Below, piece by piece: positions 15,620-24,245 of a stretch of DNA of 64,000 bases (positions within the stretch are counted from its first letter, which is position 1; the number at the start of each line of letters is the position of its first letter). This DNA comes from Spirulina sp034932185 (GTDB lineage: Bacteria; Cyanobacteriota; Cyanobacteriia; Cyanobacteriales; Spirulinaceae). Where the stretch lies: NCBI RefSeq assembly GCF_034932185.1, contig NZ_JAYGHW010000009.1:1-64000 (forward strand), in the 5' to 3' direction. The translations under genes were made by a program, and so were the position numbers. The notes under the pieces are model-generated. The model searched no databases, was not told the origin of the DNA, and was given only the letters and a program-made list of their open reading frames with translations.

Positions 15620-18193
15620 ATGCCATTAACGAATACTGGCAGCATCCTCGCCTCCCTCACCCAACTGACGAAGCTGAATCGCACCAGCATCCTCACCGAT
15701 CGCGTCAAAGACCTCTCCATTAACGAATTCATTTGCCTGCTCGACTTCATCACCGCTGAATTTCAGCAGTTCCTGCGGGCGCTGGACATGATTAATAACG
15801 AAGCTCTAGAAAGTATGCTAGAGCAGGTTATGGATGCCTTTACCCTCAAAATTGGCCAGATCCTCCAAGCTGATCGCACCCTAATTTTTCTCGTCGATAA
15901 CGAAAGCGGCCAACTGTGGGCCAAACTCAACGAAAACGATCAAACCGATTCCCGCCATCTGCGCCTGCCCTTTAATGTCGGCATTCCTGGCCATGTAGCC
16001 GCAAAAAAAATCACGCTCAATATTGCCAACATCACTGATCACCCCCTCTACAGCCCGGAAATTGACATGATTCCCGGCTATCCGATTAAAACGATCCTCT
16101 GTATGCCGATTTTGAGCAGTACGGGGCAGGTGGTGGCGGTGGTGCAGTTGATTAATAAGGCGGATGGCCAGCCCTTTAATCCAGAGGATGAACAGCGGTT
16201 TCAAGATTTTGCCGATTCCATTGGGATTATTCTCGAAACCTGCCAATCCTTTTACATGGCGGCCCGCAACCAACGGGGGGCAGCGGCATTGCTCAAGGCG
16301 ACTTCGAGCTTGGGGCAGAGTTTGGATCTTGATGCGACGCTCAAATCAGTGATGGAGCAGGCCCGCCGTTTAATGAAGGCCGATCGCAGTACGTTGTTTA
16401 TGCTCAGTCGAGAAACGGGGGAATTGTGGAGTAAGGTGGCGACGGCGGATAGTAGTGAGTTATTGGAAATTCGCATTCCTGCCAATCGGGGGATCGCTGG
16501 TTATGTGGCTTCTACGGGGCAAATTGTCAATATTCCCGATGCCTATCAAGATTCCCGCTTTGATCCCTCTACGGATCGCCGCACGGGGTATCGTACCCAA
16601 AGCATTCTCTGTATGCCGGTGTTTAATTCTAATGGGGAATTGATTGCGGTAACGCAGTTAATTAATAAGGAAAATGATGGCAGTTTTAGTAGTTCTGATG
16701 AGGAGTTTATGCAGGCCTTTAATATTCAGGCCGGGATTGCCTTGGAAAATGCCAAATTGTTTGAAACGGTATTAACAGAAAAGCAATATCAAAAGGATAT
16801 GCTTCAAAGCCTTTCTGATGCGGTGATTTCCACTGATTTAGAGGGGCGAATTGTGACGATCAATGATGCGGCGTTGGAGTTGTTGGGATTGGAGGAATCC
16901 CAACTGTATGATGCGAAAATTCGCCGCCTTTGGGAGTATAAGATTATTGGCCGGTTTGTGTGGGATATTTTCCCCATTGAACATTTAAAGTTTCGCCTGG
17001 TGGATAGTTTGCAAAATGGCGCGAAACATTATGTGCCGGAGCAGACGTTACGGGGGGCGATCGCCCTCAGTCGTTCTTTGGGGGAATTTAATGCGGTTCT
17101 GGCGATTCCCAGCGAACTGGATCCCCATGCCTATGTACCTTGGAATGATCCCCTCTGTAGTCCGGATCAGTATTTACAAGATAGTGGCGATCGCGCCGAT
17201 TTGAAACCCTTTGAACGGAGCGTTAACTTAACCGTTAATCCCCTCACCAATGCTGAAGCTGATGTGCGGGGGGGGTTGGTGATTATGGAGGATATCAGCA
17301 GCGAAAAGCGGATGAAATCGACGCTCTACCGCTACATGAACCCCAGTGTTGCTGATCAGGTGATGGCGGCGGGGGATGACAAGTTAATGGTGGGGGAACG
17401 CAAGGATGTGACGATCCTCTTTTCCGATATTCGCGGCTATACAACGATGACGGAAAATCTCGAAGCAACGGAGGTTGTCGCTCTCCTGAATAGTTATTTT
17501 GAAACGATGGTGGAATCTGTGTTTAATCACAGTGGCACGCTGGATAAATTCATTGGCGATGCGCTGATGGCGGTGTTTGGTGCGCCGTTACATCTCGATG
17601 ATCATGCCTTGCTGGCGGTGGAATCGGCCCTTGATATGCGCCATCGGTTGGCGGAGTTTAATCAATCCCGCTTGTTTAGTCATCAACCCCAAATCCGCTT
17701 TGGCATTGGCATTAGTTCTGGGGAAGTGGTGGCGGGAAATATTGGTTCCCAGCGACGGATGGACTATACGGTGATTGGCGATGGAGTGAATTTGAGTTCA
17801 CGTCTGGAAAGTTTAACAAAAGAATATGGTTGCGATATTTTGATCAGCGAGTCCACCTATCGAGCCTGTCGGGGAGAGGAGCGGTTGTTGGTGCGGGAGT
17901 TGGATTTAACGCGGGTGAAGGGGAAAAGTAAGGCGGTGAAAATCTATGAGTTAATTGATCGCCGCCCCGATCGCCTCGATCCAGTGTTGTTGGATTTTTT
18001 GGAACTGTACCATCAGGGGCGGGAGGCTTATTTAGAGCGGAATTTTCGGGGGGCGATCGCCCATTTCGAGCAGGCGGCCCAACTCCGACCCCGCGACACG
18101 CCGATCACGATCCACCTTCACCGCTGCGCCCGCTATCTGGAAAGCCCACCCCCGGAGGAATGGGACGGCATCCATACAATGCTGACGAAGTAG
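15620..18193 (+). CDS. Adenylate cyclase, class III, with two GAF domains and a PAS domain
   Basis: 857-residue soluble sensor that should make cAMP. Domain order, numbered from this ATG: GAF1 (about 65-210), GAF2 (about 230-385; both with the NKXE-like (I/L)INK motif after VAVVQL/IAVTQL), PAS (about 395-460, SLSDAVISTDLEGRIVTIND), then a class III cyclase (about 595-755). Metal aspartates lie in LFSDIRGYT and GDALMAVFG. The lysine in LDKFIGD and threonine in YTVIGDG are the adenylate-specific pair known from CyaB1. GAF domains in such cyclases bind cyclic nucleotides. A short C-terminal segment resembles a TPR-like helix pair. The frame opens at 15470, but that part overlaps a repeat, so 15620 is preferred. 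Confidence 0.9.
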   Translation: MPLTNTGSILASLTQLTKLNRTSILTDRVKDLSINEFICLLDFITAEFQQFLRALDMINNEALESMLEQVMDAFTLKIGQILQADRTLIFLVDNESGQLWAKLNENDQTDSRHLRLPFNVGIPGHVAAKKITLNIANITDHPLYSPEIDMIPGYPIKTILCMPILSSTGQVVAVVQLINKADGQPFNPEDEQRFQDFADSIGIILETCQSFYMAARNQRGAAALLKATSSLGQSLDLDATLKSVMEQARRLMKADRSTLFMLSRETGELWSKVATADSSELLEIRIPANRGIAGYVASTGQIVNIPDAYQDSRFDPSTDRRTGYRTQSILCMPVFNSNGELIAVTQLINKENDGSFSSSDEEFMQAFNIQAGIALENAKLFETVLTEKQYQKDMLQSLSDAVISTDLEGRIVTINDAALELLGLEESQLYDAKIRRLWEYKIIGRFVWDIFPIEHLKFRLVDSLQNGAKHYVPEQTLRGAIALSRSLGEFNAVLAIPSELDPHAYVPWNDPLCSPDQYLQDSGDRADLKPFERSVNLTVNPLTNAEADVRGGLVIMEDISSEKRMKSTLYRYMNPSVADQVMAAGDDKLMVGERKDVTILFSDIRGYTTMTENLEATEVVALLNSYFETMVESVFNHSGTLDKFIGDALMAVFGAPLHLDDHALLAVESALDMRHRLAEFNQSRLFSHQPQIRFGIGISSGEVVAGNIGSQRRMDYTVIGDGVNLSSRLESLTKEYGCDILISESTYRACRGEERLLVRELDLTRVKGKSKAVKIYELIDRRPDRLDPVLLDFLELYHQGREAYLERNFRGAIAHFEQAAQLRPRDTPITIHLHRCARYLESPPPEEWDGIHTMLTK

Positions 18194-18240
18194 GGGCGTT
18201 GGCGTAAGCCTGCCGGAGGCACAAAAATTTTGCGCCCCCA
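18191..18240. repeat. TAGGGGCG/CGCCCCNA palindromic repeat, full copy
   Basis: Fifty bases starting at the cyclase stop codon: TAGGGGCGTTGGCGTAAGCC..GGAGGCACAAAAATTTTGCGCCCCCA. Outer arms TAGGGGCG/CGCCCCCA are complementary apart from one base. Nearly the same sequence occurs at 10719-10757 and, inverted, at 55886-55935. It may serve as the 3' end of the cyclase transcript. Confidence 0.85.
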
Positions 18241-18263
18241 CGCCGATCAATTGGACAAGGGAA

Positions 18264-18857
18264 TTAACGCCAAATTTCCCCCAAGGGTAACGTAAAACCG
18301 GGAAGCACAACCTCCCCCGATAGGGTTTGGGGGGTAATCTGCACTTCCACCCCCTGCCCCCGACGGTAAATTTCCACCTGCTGATGTTGGGGGTCAATGA
18401 GCCAACCCAGTTGTGTGCCGTTGTTGAGGTATTCCTGCAATTTGGCTTGCAATGTGGGGAGGCGATCGCTCGCTGATCGCAGTTCAATCACAAAATCCGG
18501 GCAGAGGGGAATAAATCCCTGGCGCTGGGCAGCGGTGAGGCGATCCCAACGATCCGGGGCCAACCAAGCCACATCGGGGGAGCGATGAGCGCCATTGGGC
18601 AAGATAAAGCCAGTGGAGGAATCAAAGGCGACCCCAGAACCCCCCTCTTCCATTAACCACTTCACCAAGTAGTAACCGATCTTTAAATTACGGCGGCCGG
18701 TCTCGCCGCCGGTGGGGGGGGTCATGATTAATGCTCCGTTGGCATTGCGCTCTAGGTGTAGATCTCGATTGGCCTGGGCCAGGTCAGCAAATTGGCTCGC
18801 CGTCACCTGGAGCGTAACGGTGGGGGGAATGGTGAGGGAAAAGCGGGAGGATGGCAT
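18264..18857 (-). CDS. Uma2-family putative endonuclease (DUF820)
   Basis: About 197 residues of the PD-(D/E)XK Uma2 family, very expanded in cyanobacteria, whose physiological role is not established. Visible blocks: VTASQFADLAQANRDLHLERNANGAL, FDSSTGFILPNGAHRSPDVAWL (catalytic PD), FVIELRSASD (with the E of E-x-K; here E-L-R replaces E-x-K or E-V-x-S), and LGWLIDPQHQQVEIYR. The ATG at 18857 is preferred to the TTG at 18872. A second Uma2 gene lies at 35762-36337 and a fragment at 44562-44720. Confidence 0.9.
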   Translation of the reverse strand: MPSSRFSLTIPPTVTLQVTASQFADLAQANRDLHLERNANGALIMTPPTGGETGRRNLKIGYYLVKWLMEEGGSGVAFDSSTGFILPNGAHRSPDVAWLAPDRWDRLTAAQRQGFIPLCPDFVIELRSASDRLPTLQAKLQEYLNNGTQLGWLIDPQHQQVEIYRRGQGVEVQITPQTLSGEVVLPGFTLPLGEIWR

Positions 18858-18959
18858 TGCAGTTAGGGGCAATCTCTTTCCATCCTAACGGCTCTGAGGG
18901 TGGGCGGAATCGGGTTAAAATGAAAGTTCCAATAAAGTTTTGTAAAGTGGACAAAAGCC

Positions 18960-19808
18960 TTGAACGCCGTCGTACTCGACCACGTTTATAAACATTACAA
19001 CAACGTCCCCGTTGTCGATGACCTCTCCTTTGCCATTGCACCGGGGGAAATGTTCGGCCTGCTTGGCCCCAACGGAGCGGGGAAATCGACGACAATCCGA
19101 ATGTTGATCACCCTCACCCGGCCCACCGGAGGATTGATCCAAGTAGCAGGCTGTGATGTCACTCAAAATCCGGCTCAGGTGAAACGCTCCATCGGCGTTG
19201 TCTTGCAGCAGGTGAGCGTTGATTTAGATTTGAGCGTTTGGGAAAACCTCGAATTCCATGGCCGGATGCACCACATTCCCGCCCCGGAACGGAAACGCCG
19301 GATTACCAAATGGTTGGATTATGTGGAGTTGGGCGATCGCCGCACCGATTTAGCGAAAACCCTCTCCGGGGGGATGAAGCGGCGGCTGCAAATTGCCCGC
19401 GCCCTGATGCATGAGCCGGAAATCCTCTTTCTCGATGAACCTACCGTGGGCCTCGATCCCCAAAACCGTCGCCGCCTCTGGGAAATTATCCGCGACCTCA
19501 ACCGCCAAGGGATGACGATGTTGCTCACCACCCACTATATGGATGAGGTGGAATTTTTGTGCGATCGCATTGGCATCATGGATAAGGGCAAGCTGATTGA
19601 ACTGGGGACTTTGCCAGAATTTAAGGCGAAATATGGCTCCGGGTTGGTGATTCGCCAAGTGGACGATCGCATCGAGTCGAAATTTTTCCCCACGGTACAG
19701 GCCGCCAATGAATACCTCGACACCGTTGCCGATAAAACGGGGATGATGTGCCGCGCCTCAAATTTAGAGGATATTTTTGTCAAACTGACAGGTCATCAGT
19801 TAGATTAA
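18960..19808 (+). CDS. ABC transporter ATP-binding protein (NatA/DrrA type)
   Basis: 282-residue ATPase subunit of an ABC-2 type exporter. Seen: Walker A GPNGAGKST (about residues 38-46), Q-loop VLQQVSVD, signature LSGGMKRRLQIARAL, Walker B ILFLDEPTVGLDP, H-loop TTHYMDE, and a C-terminal extension ending ASNLEDIFVKLTGHQLD that is typical of the DrrA/NatA subfamily. The frame begins with TTG at 18960, immediately before the canonical N-terminus (NAVVLDHVYKHY), so TTG is the likely start. No permease gene is adjacent; the next gene is scpB. Substrate unknown. Confidence 0.93.
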   Translation: MNAVVLDHVYKHYNNVPVVDDLSFAIAPGEMFGLLGPNGAGKSTTIRMLITLTRPTGGLIQVAGCDVTQNPAQVKRSIGVVLQQVSVDLDLSVWENLEFHGRMHHIPAPERKRRITKWLDYVELGDRRTDLAKTLSGGMKRRLQIARALMHEPEILFLDEPTVGLDPQNRRRLWEIIRDLNRQGMTMLLTTHYMDEVEFLCDRIGIMDKGKLIELGTLPEFKAKYGSGLVIRQVDDRIESKFFPTVQAANEYLDTVADKTGMMCRASNLEDIFVKLTGHQLD

Positions 19809-19851
19809 TGGATCCCTCTTCGTTTGAGGGGTTTCGTTCTTGGTGCTAGCA

Positions 19852-20373
19852 ATGAGTGATCCATCTCCCCGTTTGGCGACCCGTATTGAAGCGATCCTCT
19901 ACCTCAAGGGGCAACCGATGGCCGTGGGGGCGATCGCCCAATGCGCCACTTGTTCAAATGCCGCCGCCCAAGAAGCCCTCCTCGAACTGATGGACGACTA
20001 TGCCCACCGGGATAGTGCCTTAGAAGTGGTGGAAACCCCCGCCGGGTATAGTCTCCAACTGCGCCCCACTTTTCAAAATTTACTGCAAAATTTGGTTCCG
20101 GCGGAGTTAGGGATTGGCGCATTACGCACCCTCGCCGTCATTGCCCTCAAATCCCCCATTATCCAAACCGATTTAATCGATCTACGGGGCAGTAGTGCCT
20201 ATCAGCAGGTGCAGGAATTAGTAGAATTGGGCTTTATCCGCAAGCGTCGCCAACCAGAGGGGCGATCGTATTTATTGGAAGTCACGGATAAATTTCATCA
20301 ATATTTTGAAGTGGATGAGTTATCGCAAATCATGGCCCAGATGAGATCGAGTTCTCCCACGGGCAATCCTTAA
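19852..20373 (+). CDS. scpB: ScpB, segregation and condensation protein B
   Basis: Kleisin-interacting partner of SMC-ScpA in chromosome condensation. The 173 residues hold two winged-helix domains: ATRIEAILYLKGQPM at the start, YSLQLRP, then ELGIGALRTLAVIALKSPIIQTDLIDLRGSSAYQQVQELVELGFIRKR, the family signature with R-G-S at the second wing helix. It follows the ABC ATPase by about 40 bases on the same strand and may be co-transcribed. The frame opens at a TTG at 19840, but the ATG at 19852 gives the normal start. ScpA is not in the window. Confidence 0.93.
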   Translation: MSDPSPRLATRIEAILYLKGQPMAVGAIAQCATCSNAAAQEALLELMDDYAHRDSALEVVETPAGYSLQLRPTFQNLLQNLVPAELGIGALRTLAVIALKSPIIQTDLIDLRGSSAYQQVQELVELGFIRKRRQPEGRSYLLEVTDKFHQYFEVDELSQIMAQMRSSSPTGNP

Positions 20374-20417
20374 TTTTTGCGGCCCTCAACTTGAGCATGA
20401 GAGCCGCAGTTCAGAGC

Positions 20418-22022
20418 CTAGGGAATCAAAATTTCCCCTGCACTGGGCCGATAGTCTGCCCCCTGTTTGTTGACACAGAAGCCCATATCAACGACTTGAT
20501 TCGGTTGAACCCGTTGCGCCCAACTGGCGGGCGTGACGGTATATTCCGAACCCTGACGGCGAAAATCACCATTCCAACTGTTTTGAACTTGGGCTTGGTT
20601 CATCCGGAAGCGTAGCCGCCAAGGGGGACTGGTTTGATTGCTACGATTGGCGATCGCAAACCGATAACAAAACCCCGTCTCCCAATCAGAATCCATCGTA
20701 CCCTGCACCACCAGACCGCCGGTATTCCCCCCTGAGGTAGAACTGGGTTGAGGTGTGGGACTGGGTTGAGGTGTGGGACTGGGTTGAGGTGTGGGACTGG
20801 GTTGAGGTGTGGGACTGGGTTGGGGTGTAGGACTCGGTTGGGGCGTGGTGGGATTCTTCCCTAACAACGTGCTGAGGAGAGCCTGCTTATCCTGATGGAT
20901 CTGTTGCCAATCGTCTTGGAGAATTCCCCCCGTATCGCCACTGTTGGGGTTCCAACTCCAATAGGTAAAGTGAAGATCCTTTTCCTCAATAAAGCGAACA
21001 AGCGCCCGTTGCCAAATCCCTTCCTTGGATTGATTATCCACTTGGCGACCGCCAAATTCCCCAATTAAAATCGGGGCGATCTGTTCATCGGCAATGTATT
21101 GAAAGCCAATTTGCCAGCGATCGCGCAAATTTGCCGGAAAACTCGGTTCATGGAACCAGGCCTGATCAGAAACACCCATGCCATATTCATGGGGAGAGTA
21201 AACCAGTTTACGGGGTACATTGAGGCGCACCGGAAAACGGCGCACCCCCTCTAAATTGCCCCCCCACCAATGGTTAGCCAATTGCTGGCCGGGGACATTT
21301 TTCTCGACCCCCTCAACAACAATCAACCAATCCGGATTCACGGCCTGAATCGCATTGCCGCAACGCTCTGCCGCCAATCGCCAATCCGTGGTGCGATCGC
21401 CCGTCCCCCAACTGGCAGGGCCATGGGGTTCATTTTTCAAATCCGCGCCAATCACATTTTTTTGCTGACGATAGCGACGGGCCAACATCGTCCAAGTATC
21501 AATCCAATCTTGCTCACTATAGCCATCCCCATACCAAAGTTCGGGAATGCGGTACTGATTGAGGCGGTGGCTATCCAGGAGAATAAACAGCCCTTGCCGT
21601 TCCGCCTCCTGCACGACCAAATCCATCACTTGCAGGGGAGTTTTGCCCTGAAGTTCCCGGTTACTGCCAATATTAAAATCCACACCGCTGATGCTGTTGG
21701 CCCGCAACCCTTCGACGGAAAAGGGGAACCGGATAATGTTGTATCCCAGATCTTTGATCTGCTTAAGCATACTTTGGTAATCGCGCACCCAAAGGCCGTG
21801 AGGGCTGCGAGTATCAGTTTCCATGCCAAACCAGTTCACCCCCCGCAGTAGGATCGGGCGACCTTGGGCATCGAGGATCTGGCTACCTTGGGTGGACAGG
21901 GGAGTAGGCGGGAGGGAGGCTGTCCAAGCAGGATAGAGGGAACTGAGGCCAAGGATCAGCCCTAGGCCACAGAGAAAACTAACCAGAATTTTCAGAGGTT
22001 TGGATCGTGAGAGTAGAGACAT
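20418..22022 (-). CDS. Secreted GH5 endoglucanase with CBM2 domain
   Basis: 534 residues: signal peptide (about 1-32, ILVSFLCGLGLILGLSSL then AWTAS), GH5 catalytic barrel (about 45-370) beginning ILLRGVNWFGMET, acid/base glutamate in DLKNEPHG (near 194) and nucleophile glutamate in ILIGEFGG (near 317), then six TPQPSP linker hexapeptides, then a C-terminal CBM2-like cellulose-binding domain (GFCYRFAIANRSNQTSPPWRLRF, QNSWNGDF). It should hydrolyse beta-1,4-glucan outside the cell. The ATG at 22022 gives a good signal peptide; the frame opens at 22058. Together with the GH9 protein this makes two cellulase-type enzymes in 14 kb. Confidence 0.93.
   Translation of the reverse strand: MSLLSRSKPLKILVSFLCGLGLILGLSSLYPAWTASLPPTPLSTQGSQILDAQGRPILLRGVNWFGMETDTRSPHGLWVRDYQSMLKQIKDLGYNIIRFPFSVEGLRANSISGVDFNIGSNRELQGKTPLQVMDLVVQEAERQGLFILLDSHRLNQYRIPELWYGDGYSEQDWIDTWTMLARRYRQQKNVIGADLKNEPHGPASWGTGDRTTDWRLAAERCGNAIQAVNPDWLIVVEGVEKNVPGQQLANHWWGGNLEGVRRFPVRLNVPRKLVYSPHEYGMGVSDQAWFHEPSFPANLRDRWQIGFQYIADEQIAPILIGEFGGRQVDNQSKEGIWQRALVRFIEEKDLHFTYWSWNPNSGDTGGILQDDWQQIHQDKQALLSTLLGKNPTTPQPSPTPQPSPTPQPSPTPQPSPTPQPSPTPQPSSTSGGNTGGLVVQGTMDSDWETGFCYRFAIANRSNQTSPPWRLRFRMNQAQVQNSWNGDFRRQGSEYTVTPASWAQRVQPNQVVDMGFCVNKQGADYRPSAGEILIP
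20742..20849. repeat. Six 18-base tandem repeats in the GH5 linker
   Basis: Units of ACTGGGTTGAGGTGTGGG, four identical and two slightly diverged, encoding (on the minus strand) TPQPSP hexapeptides that form the Pro/Thr/Ser linker between catalytic and carbohydrate-binding domains. Unit number is likely to vary between strains. Confidence 0.93.
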
Positions 22023-22227
22023 CGTGATTGTGAATGGGTTATCACTATTCTTGATCATTTAACCCACCAAAAAGTTCACACGGCCCAATGGTTGAGGTGA
22101 GTCTCGAAGGATTGATGAATCTGTTGGATCAGATTTCCCCAAGCCGTAGTTTTCGTTACAGCAGAATCCCGCTCTTTTCGCCACAGTGAACAGATCTCAG
22201 TGAATAGCTCTATCACCCTATGCGACC

Positions 22228-23631
22228 ATGACCCCTTCAGACCTGCCCCAACCGGAGACCCTCGAAACACCCGTCAGCAATGAACCCATCACCCTGGAAT
22301 CAGACCTGATCTATAAACTCGAAGATCGTCCCCCCCTCATTGAAACTCTCTTTGTTGCCCTGCAACACGTCCTCGCTGTATTTGTGGGCATTATTACTCC
22401 CCCCTTCATCATTTGCAACACCCTCGAACTAGAAGGCCCAGACACCACCTTTATCATCTCGATGTCTTTGCTGATTTCCGGAGTGGCCACCTTTATCCAA
22501 ACGAAACGGATTGGCCCCGTCGGTTCCGGACTCCTCAGCATTCAAGGCACTAGCTTTGCTTTTCTCGGCCCCATCCTCGCCGCCGGTTTTGCCGCCATCA
22601 ATAGCGGCCAAACCAAAGAGGAAGCTCTGGGGGTGATCTTTGGGCTGTGCTTTTTTGGGGCCTTTGTGGAAATCTTTTTTAGTCAATTTCTTCATCTCGC
22701 CCGCACATTCATCACCCCCCTCGTTACAGGTGTGGTTGTCACGTTGATCGGCCTCACCCTGATTAAAGTGGGCATTGTCAGTGTGGGGGGCGGTGCGCGT
22801 CTCGTCGGGACTGAAGACTTTGGCAGTGCTCAAAATTTGGGGTTAGCGGGTTTAGTGTTGCTGGTGATCTTGATTCTCAATAGTTTTAATAGCCCCTATC
22901 TACGTATGTCGGCCATTGTTGTTGGTTTGGCAGTAGGTTATATTGCTGCGATTCCCATGGGTTTTGTTAGTTTTAGCAATCTCAGCAATTTAGCCATCTT
23001 CACCGTACCGATTCCCTTCCGCTATGGCATGGGCTTTAGTTGGAGTAGCTTTATTCCCTTTATTTTTCTGTATTTAATTACCACCATTGAATCTATCGGC
23101 GATTTAACTGCGACTTCAGCCATTTCTGGTGAACCCATTCAAGGCAGCCTCTATATGCGTCGGATTAAGGGAGGTATCCTGGGCGATGGGATTAACTCAT
23201 TAATTGCCGCCTGTTTTGCCACATTTCCCAACACAACTTTTAGTCAAAATAACGGTGTGATTCAATTAACCGGCGTGGGCAGTCGCTATGTGGGCTATTT
23301 TATTGCCGGTTTTTTGGTGTTGTTAGGACTATTCCCGATTGTTTCGGGGGTGGTGCAGGCAATGCCTCAGCCGGTGTTAGGCGGGGCAACGATTTTGATG
23401 TTTGCTACGGTAGCTGTAGCAGGGTTAAAAATTCTCTCATGCGTCAACTTAACGAAGCGCAACTCGATGATTTTGGCCGTTTCTTTAGGTTTAGGCTTAG
23501 GGGTGACGTTTGTGCCGGAAATTCTGGAAACTTCTCCTACGTTGGTGAAAAGCATTTTCTCTTCGGGGATTTCCACCGGGGGTTTATCGGCTTTGCTGTT
23601 AAACCTGATCATTCCTGGCCCCAGGGAATAA
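22228..23631 (+). CDS. NCS2-family xanthine/uracil permease
   Basis: 467-residue proton-coupled nucleobase transporter with about 12-14 membrane helices. N-terminal YKLEDRPPLIETLFVALQHVLAVFVGIITPP, then the helix 3 region LLSIQGTSFAFLGPI with the family Q/G/T pattern, the conserved ESIGDLTATSAISGEPI (the carboxylate in E-S-x-G-D is substrate-linked), and the NNGVIQLTGVGSRYVGYFIAG motif region. The family covers uracil, xanthine and uric acid; the E-S-I-G-D..T..S pattern leans toward a purine type, but that is inference. Stands alone; a hairpin-array repeat follows it. Confidence 0.92.
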   Translation: MTPSDLPQPETLETPVSNEPITLESDLIYKLEDRPPLIETLFVALQHVLAVFVGIITPPFIICNTLELEGPDTTFIISMSLLISGVATFIQTKRIGPVGSGLLSIQGTSFAFLGPILAAGFAAINSGQTKEEALGVIFGLCFFGAFVEIFFSQFLHLARTFITPLVTGVVVTLIGLTLIKVGIVSVGGGARLVGTEDFGSAQNLGLAGLVLLVILILNSFNSPYLRMSAIVVGLAVGYIAAIPMGFVSFSNLSNLAIFTVPIPFRYGMGFSWSSFIPFIFLYLITTIESIGDLTATSAISGEPIQGSLYMRRIKGGILGDGINSLIAACFATFPNTTFSQNNGVIQLTGVGSRYVGYFIAGFLVLLGLFPIVSGVVQAMPQPVLGGATILMFATVAVAGLKILSCVNLTKRNSMILAVSLGLGLGVTFVPEILETSPTLVKSIFSSGISTGGLSALLLNLIIPGPRE

Positions 23632-23651
23632 ATCCCTAGATAAACCTAGGT

Positions 23652-23756
23652 CTCGTTACCTGGCTCTGCCAGGTAACGGAACCCCGGAGGCTCTGCCTCC
23701 CGAACCCAGGCGGCAGAGCCGCCATGGGAGCGCGTCATGGCAGAGCCATGACACGA
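23652..23756. repeat. Four-hairpin array with core GGCAGAGCC, copy 2
   Basis: Same order as copy 1: GTTACCTGGCTCTGCCAGGTAAC, GGAGGCTCTGCCTCC, GGCGGCAGAGCCGCC, CATGGCAGAGCCATG, framed by CTCGT and ACGAG. It fills the whole space between the NCS2 permease and the YlqD-like gene. The two copies differ mostly between hairpins and by compensating stem changes (ACTTGG/CCAAGT versus ACCTGG/CCAGGT). Confidence 0.93.
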
Positions 23757-23767
23757 GGAAAAAGAAC

Positions 23768-24208
23768 CTAGAGTTCGCCGCGAATTTCCTGGACAATGCC
23801 ATCGCGCACCACCAGTTCAACCTGGAGTTTTTTCACCAGATTATCCCCCACCGCAACGGTACAAGTGCCATCAATTTGACCTTGGGCCACTTCTTGCTCC
23901 ATTTCGACCTTTTGGATTTGGTCGAGTTGTTGCAAGAGTTGGTTTTTGCGCTGTTGGAGTTCGTTCTTTTTCTGGTTGACTTGGTTTTGGATGGCTTCGA
24001 TTTGTTGCAGGGCTTGGGGATTGGTCAAGGCAACACCCTGTTTTTGGACTTCAGCGATCGCCCGCTGCCCTTGCATATCAATATCCTGAATCTGCTGATC
24101 AATCTGCGTGCTTTGGGCTTGCAGTTGTTCCGTCACTTCTTCCTTCCAACGGGGAGTCACGATAACTTTCAGGACAACGGGGCGTTTAATCGTAAGTTCG
24201 GTGGCCAT
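23768..24208 (-). CDS. YlqD-like coiled-coil protein
   Basis: 146 residues from the ATG at 24208 (MATELTIKRPVVLKVIVTPRWKEE), matching the small YlqD family (PF11068) of unknown function. The centre (about residues 25-100) is a Gln/Lys/Glu-rich coiled coil, KNELQQRKNQLLQQLDQIQKVEMEQ, and the C-terminus is a beta-rich segment, LQVELVVRDGIVQEIRGEL. It starts 37 bases after the aas stop on the same strand and is probably co-transcribed. Confidence 0.82.
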   Translation of the reverse strand: MATELTIKRPVVLKVIVTPRWKEEVTEQLQAQSTQIDQQIQDIDMQGQRAIAEVQKQGVALTNPQALQQIEAIQNQVNQKKNELQQRKNQLLQQLDQIQKVEMEQEVAQGQIDGTCTVAVGDNLVKKLQVELVVRDGIVQEIRGEL

Positions 24209-24245
24209 GACGAATTGAATTCCTCTCGGTTGCAGTATTGGTAAA

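Noticed and set aside
20379..20408. Hairpin GCGGC.CTCA/TGAG.GCCGC between scpB and the GH5 gene as a terminator
   Set aside because: Stem has a mismatch and no T-run on the 3' side in either direction, so the call is too weak.
20742..20849. The 18-base repeats as a CRISPR or regulatory array
   Set aside because: In frame within the GH5 gene and encoding a TPQPSP linker; no spacers.
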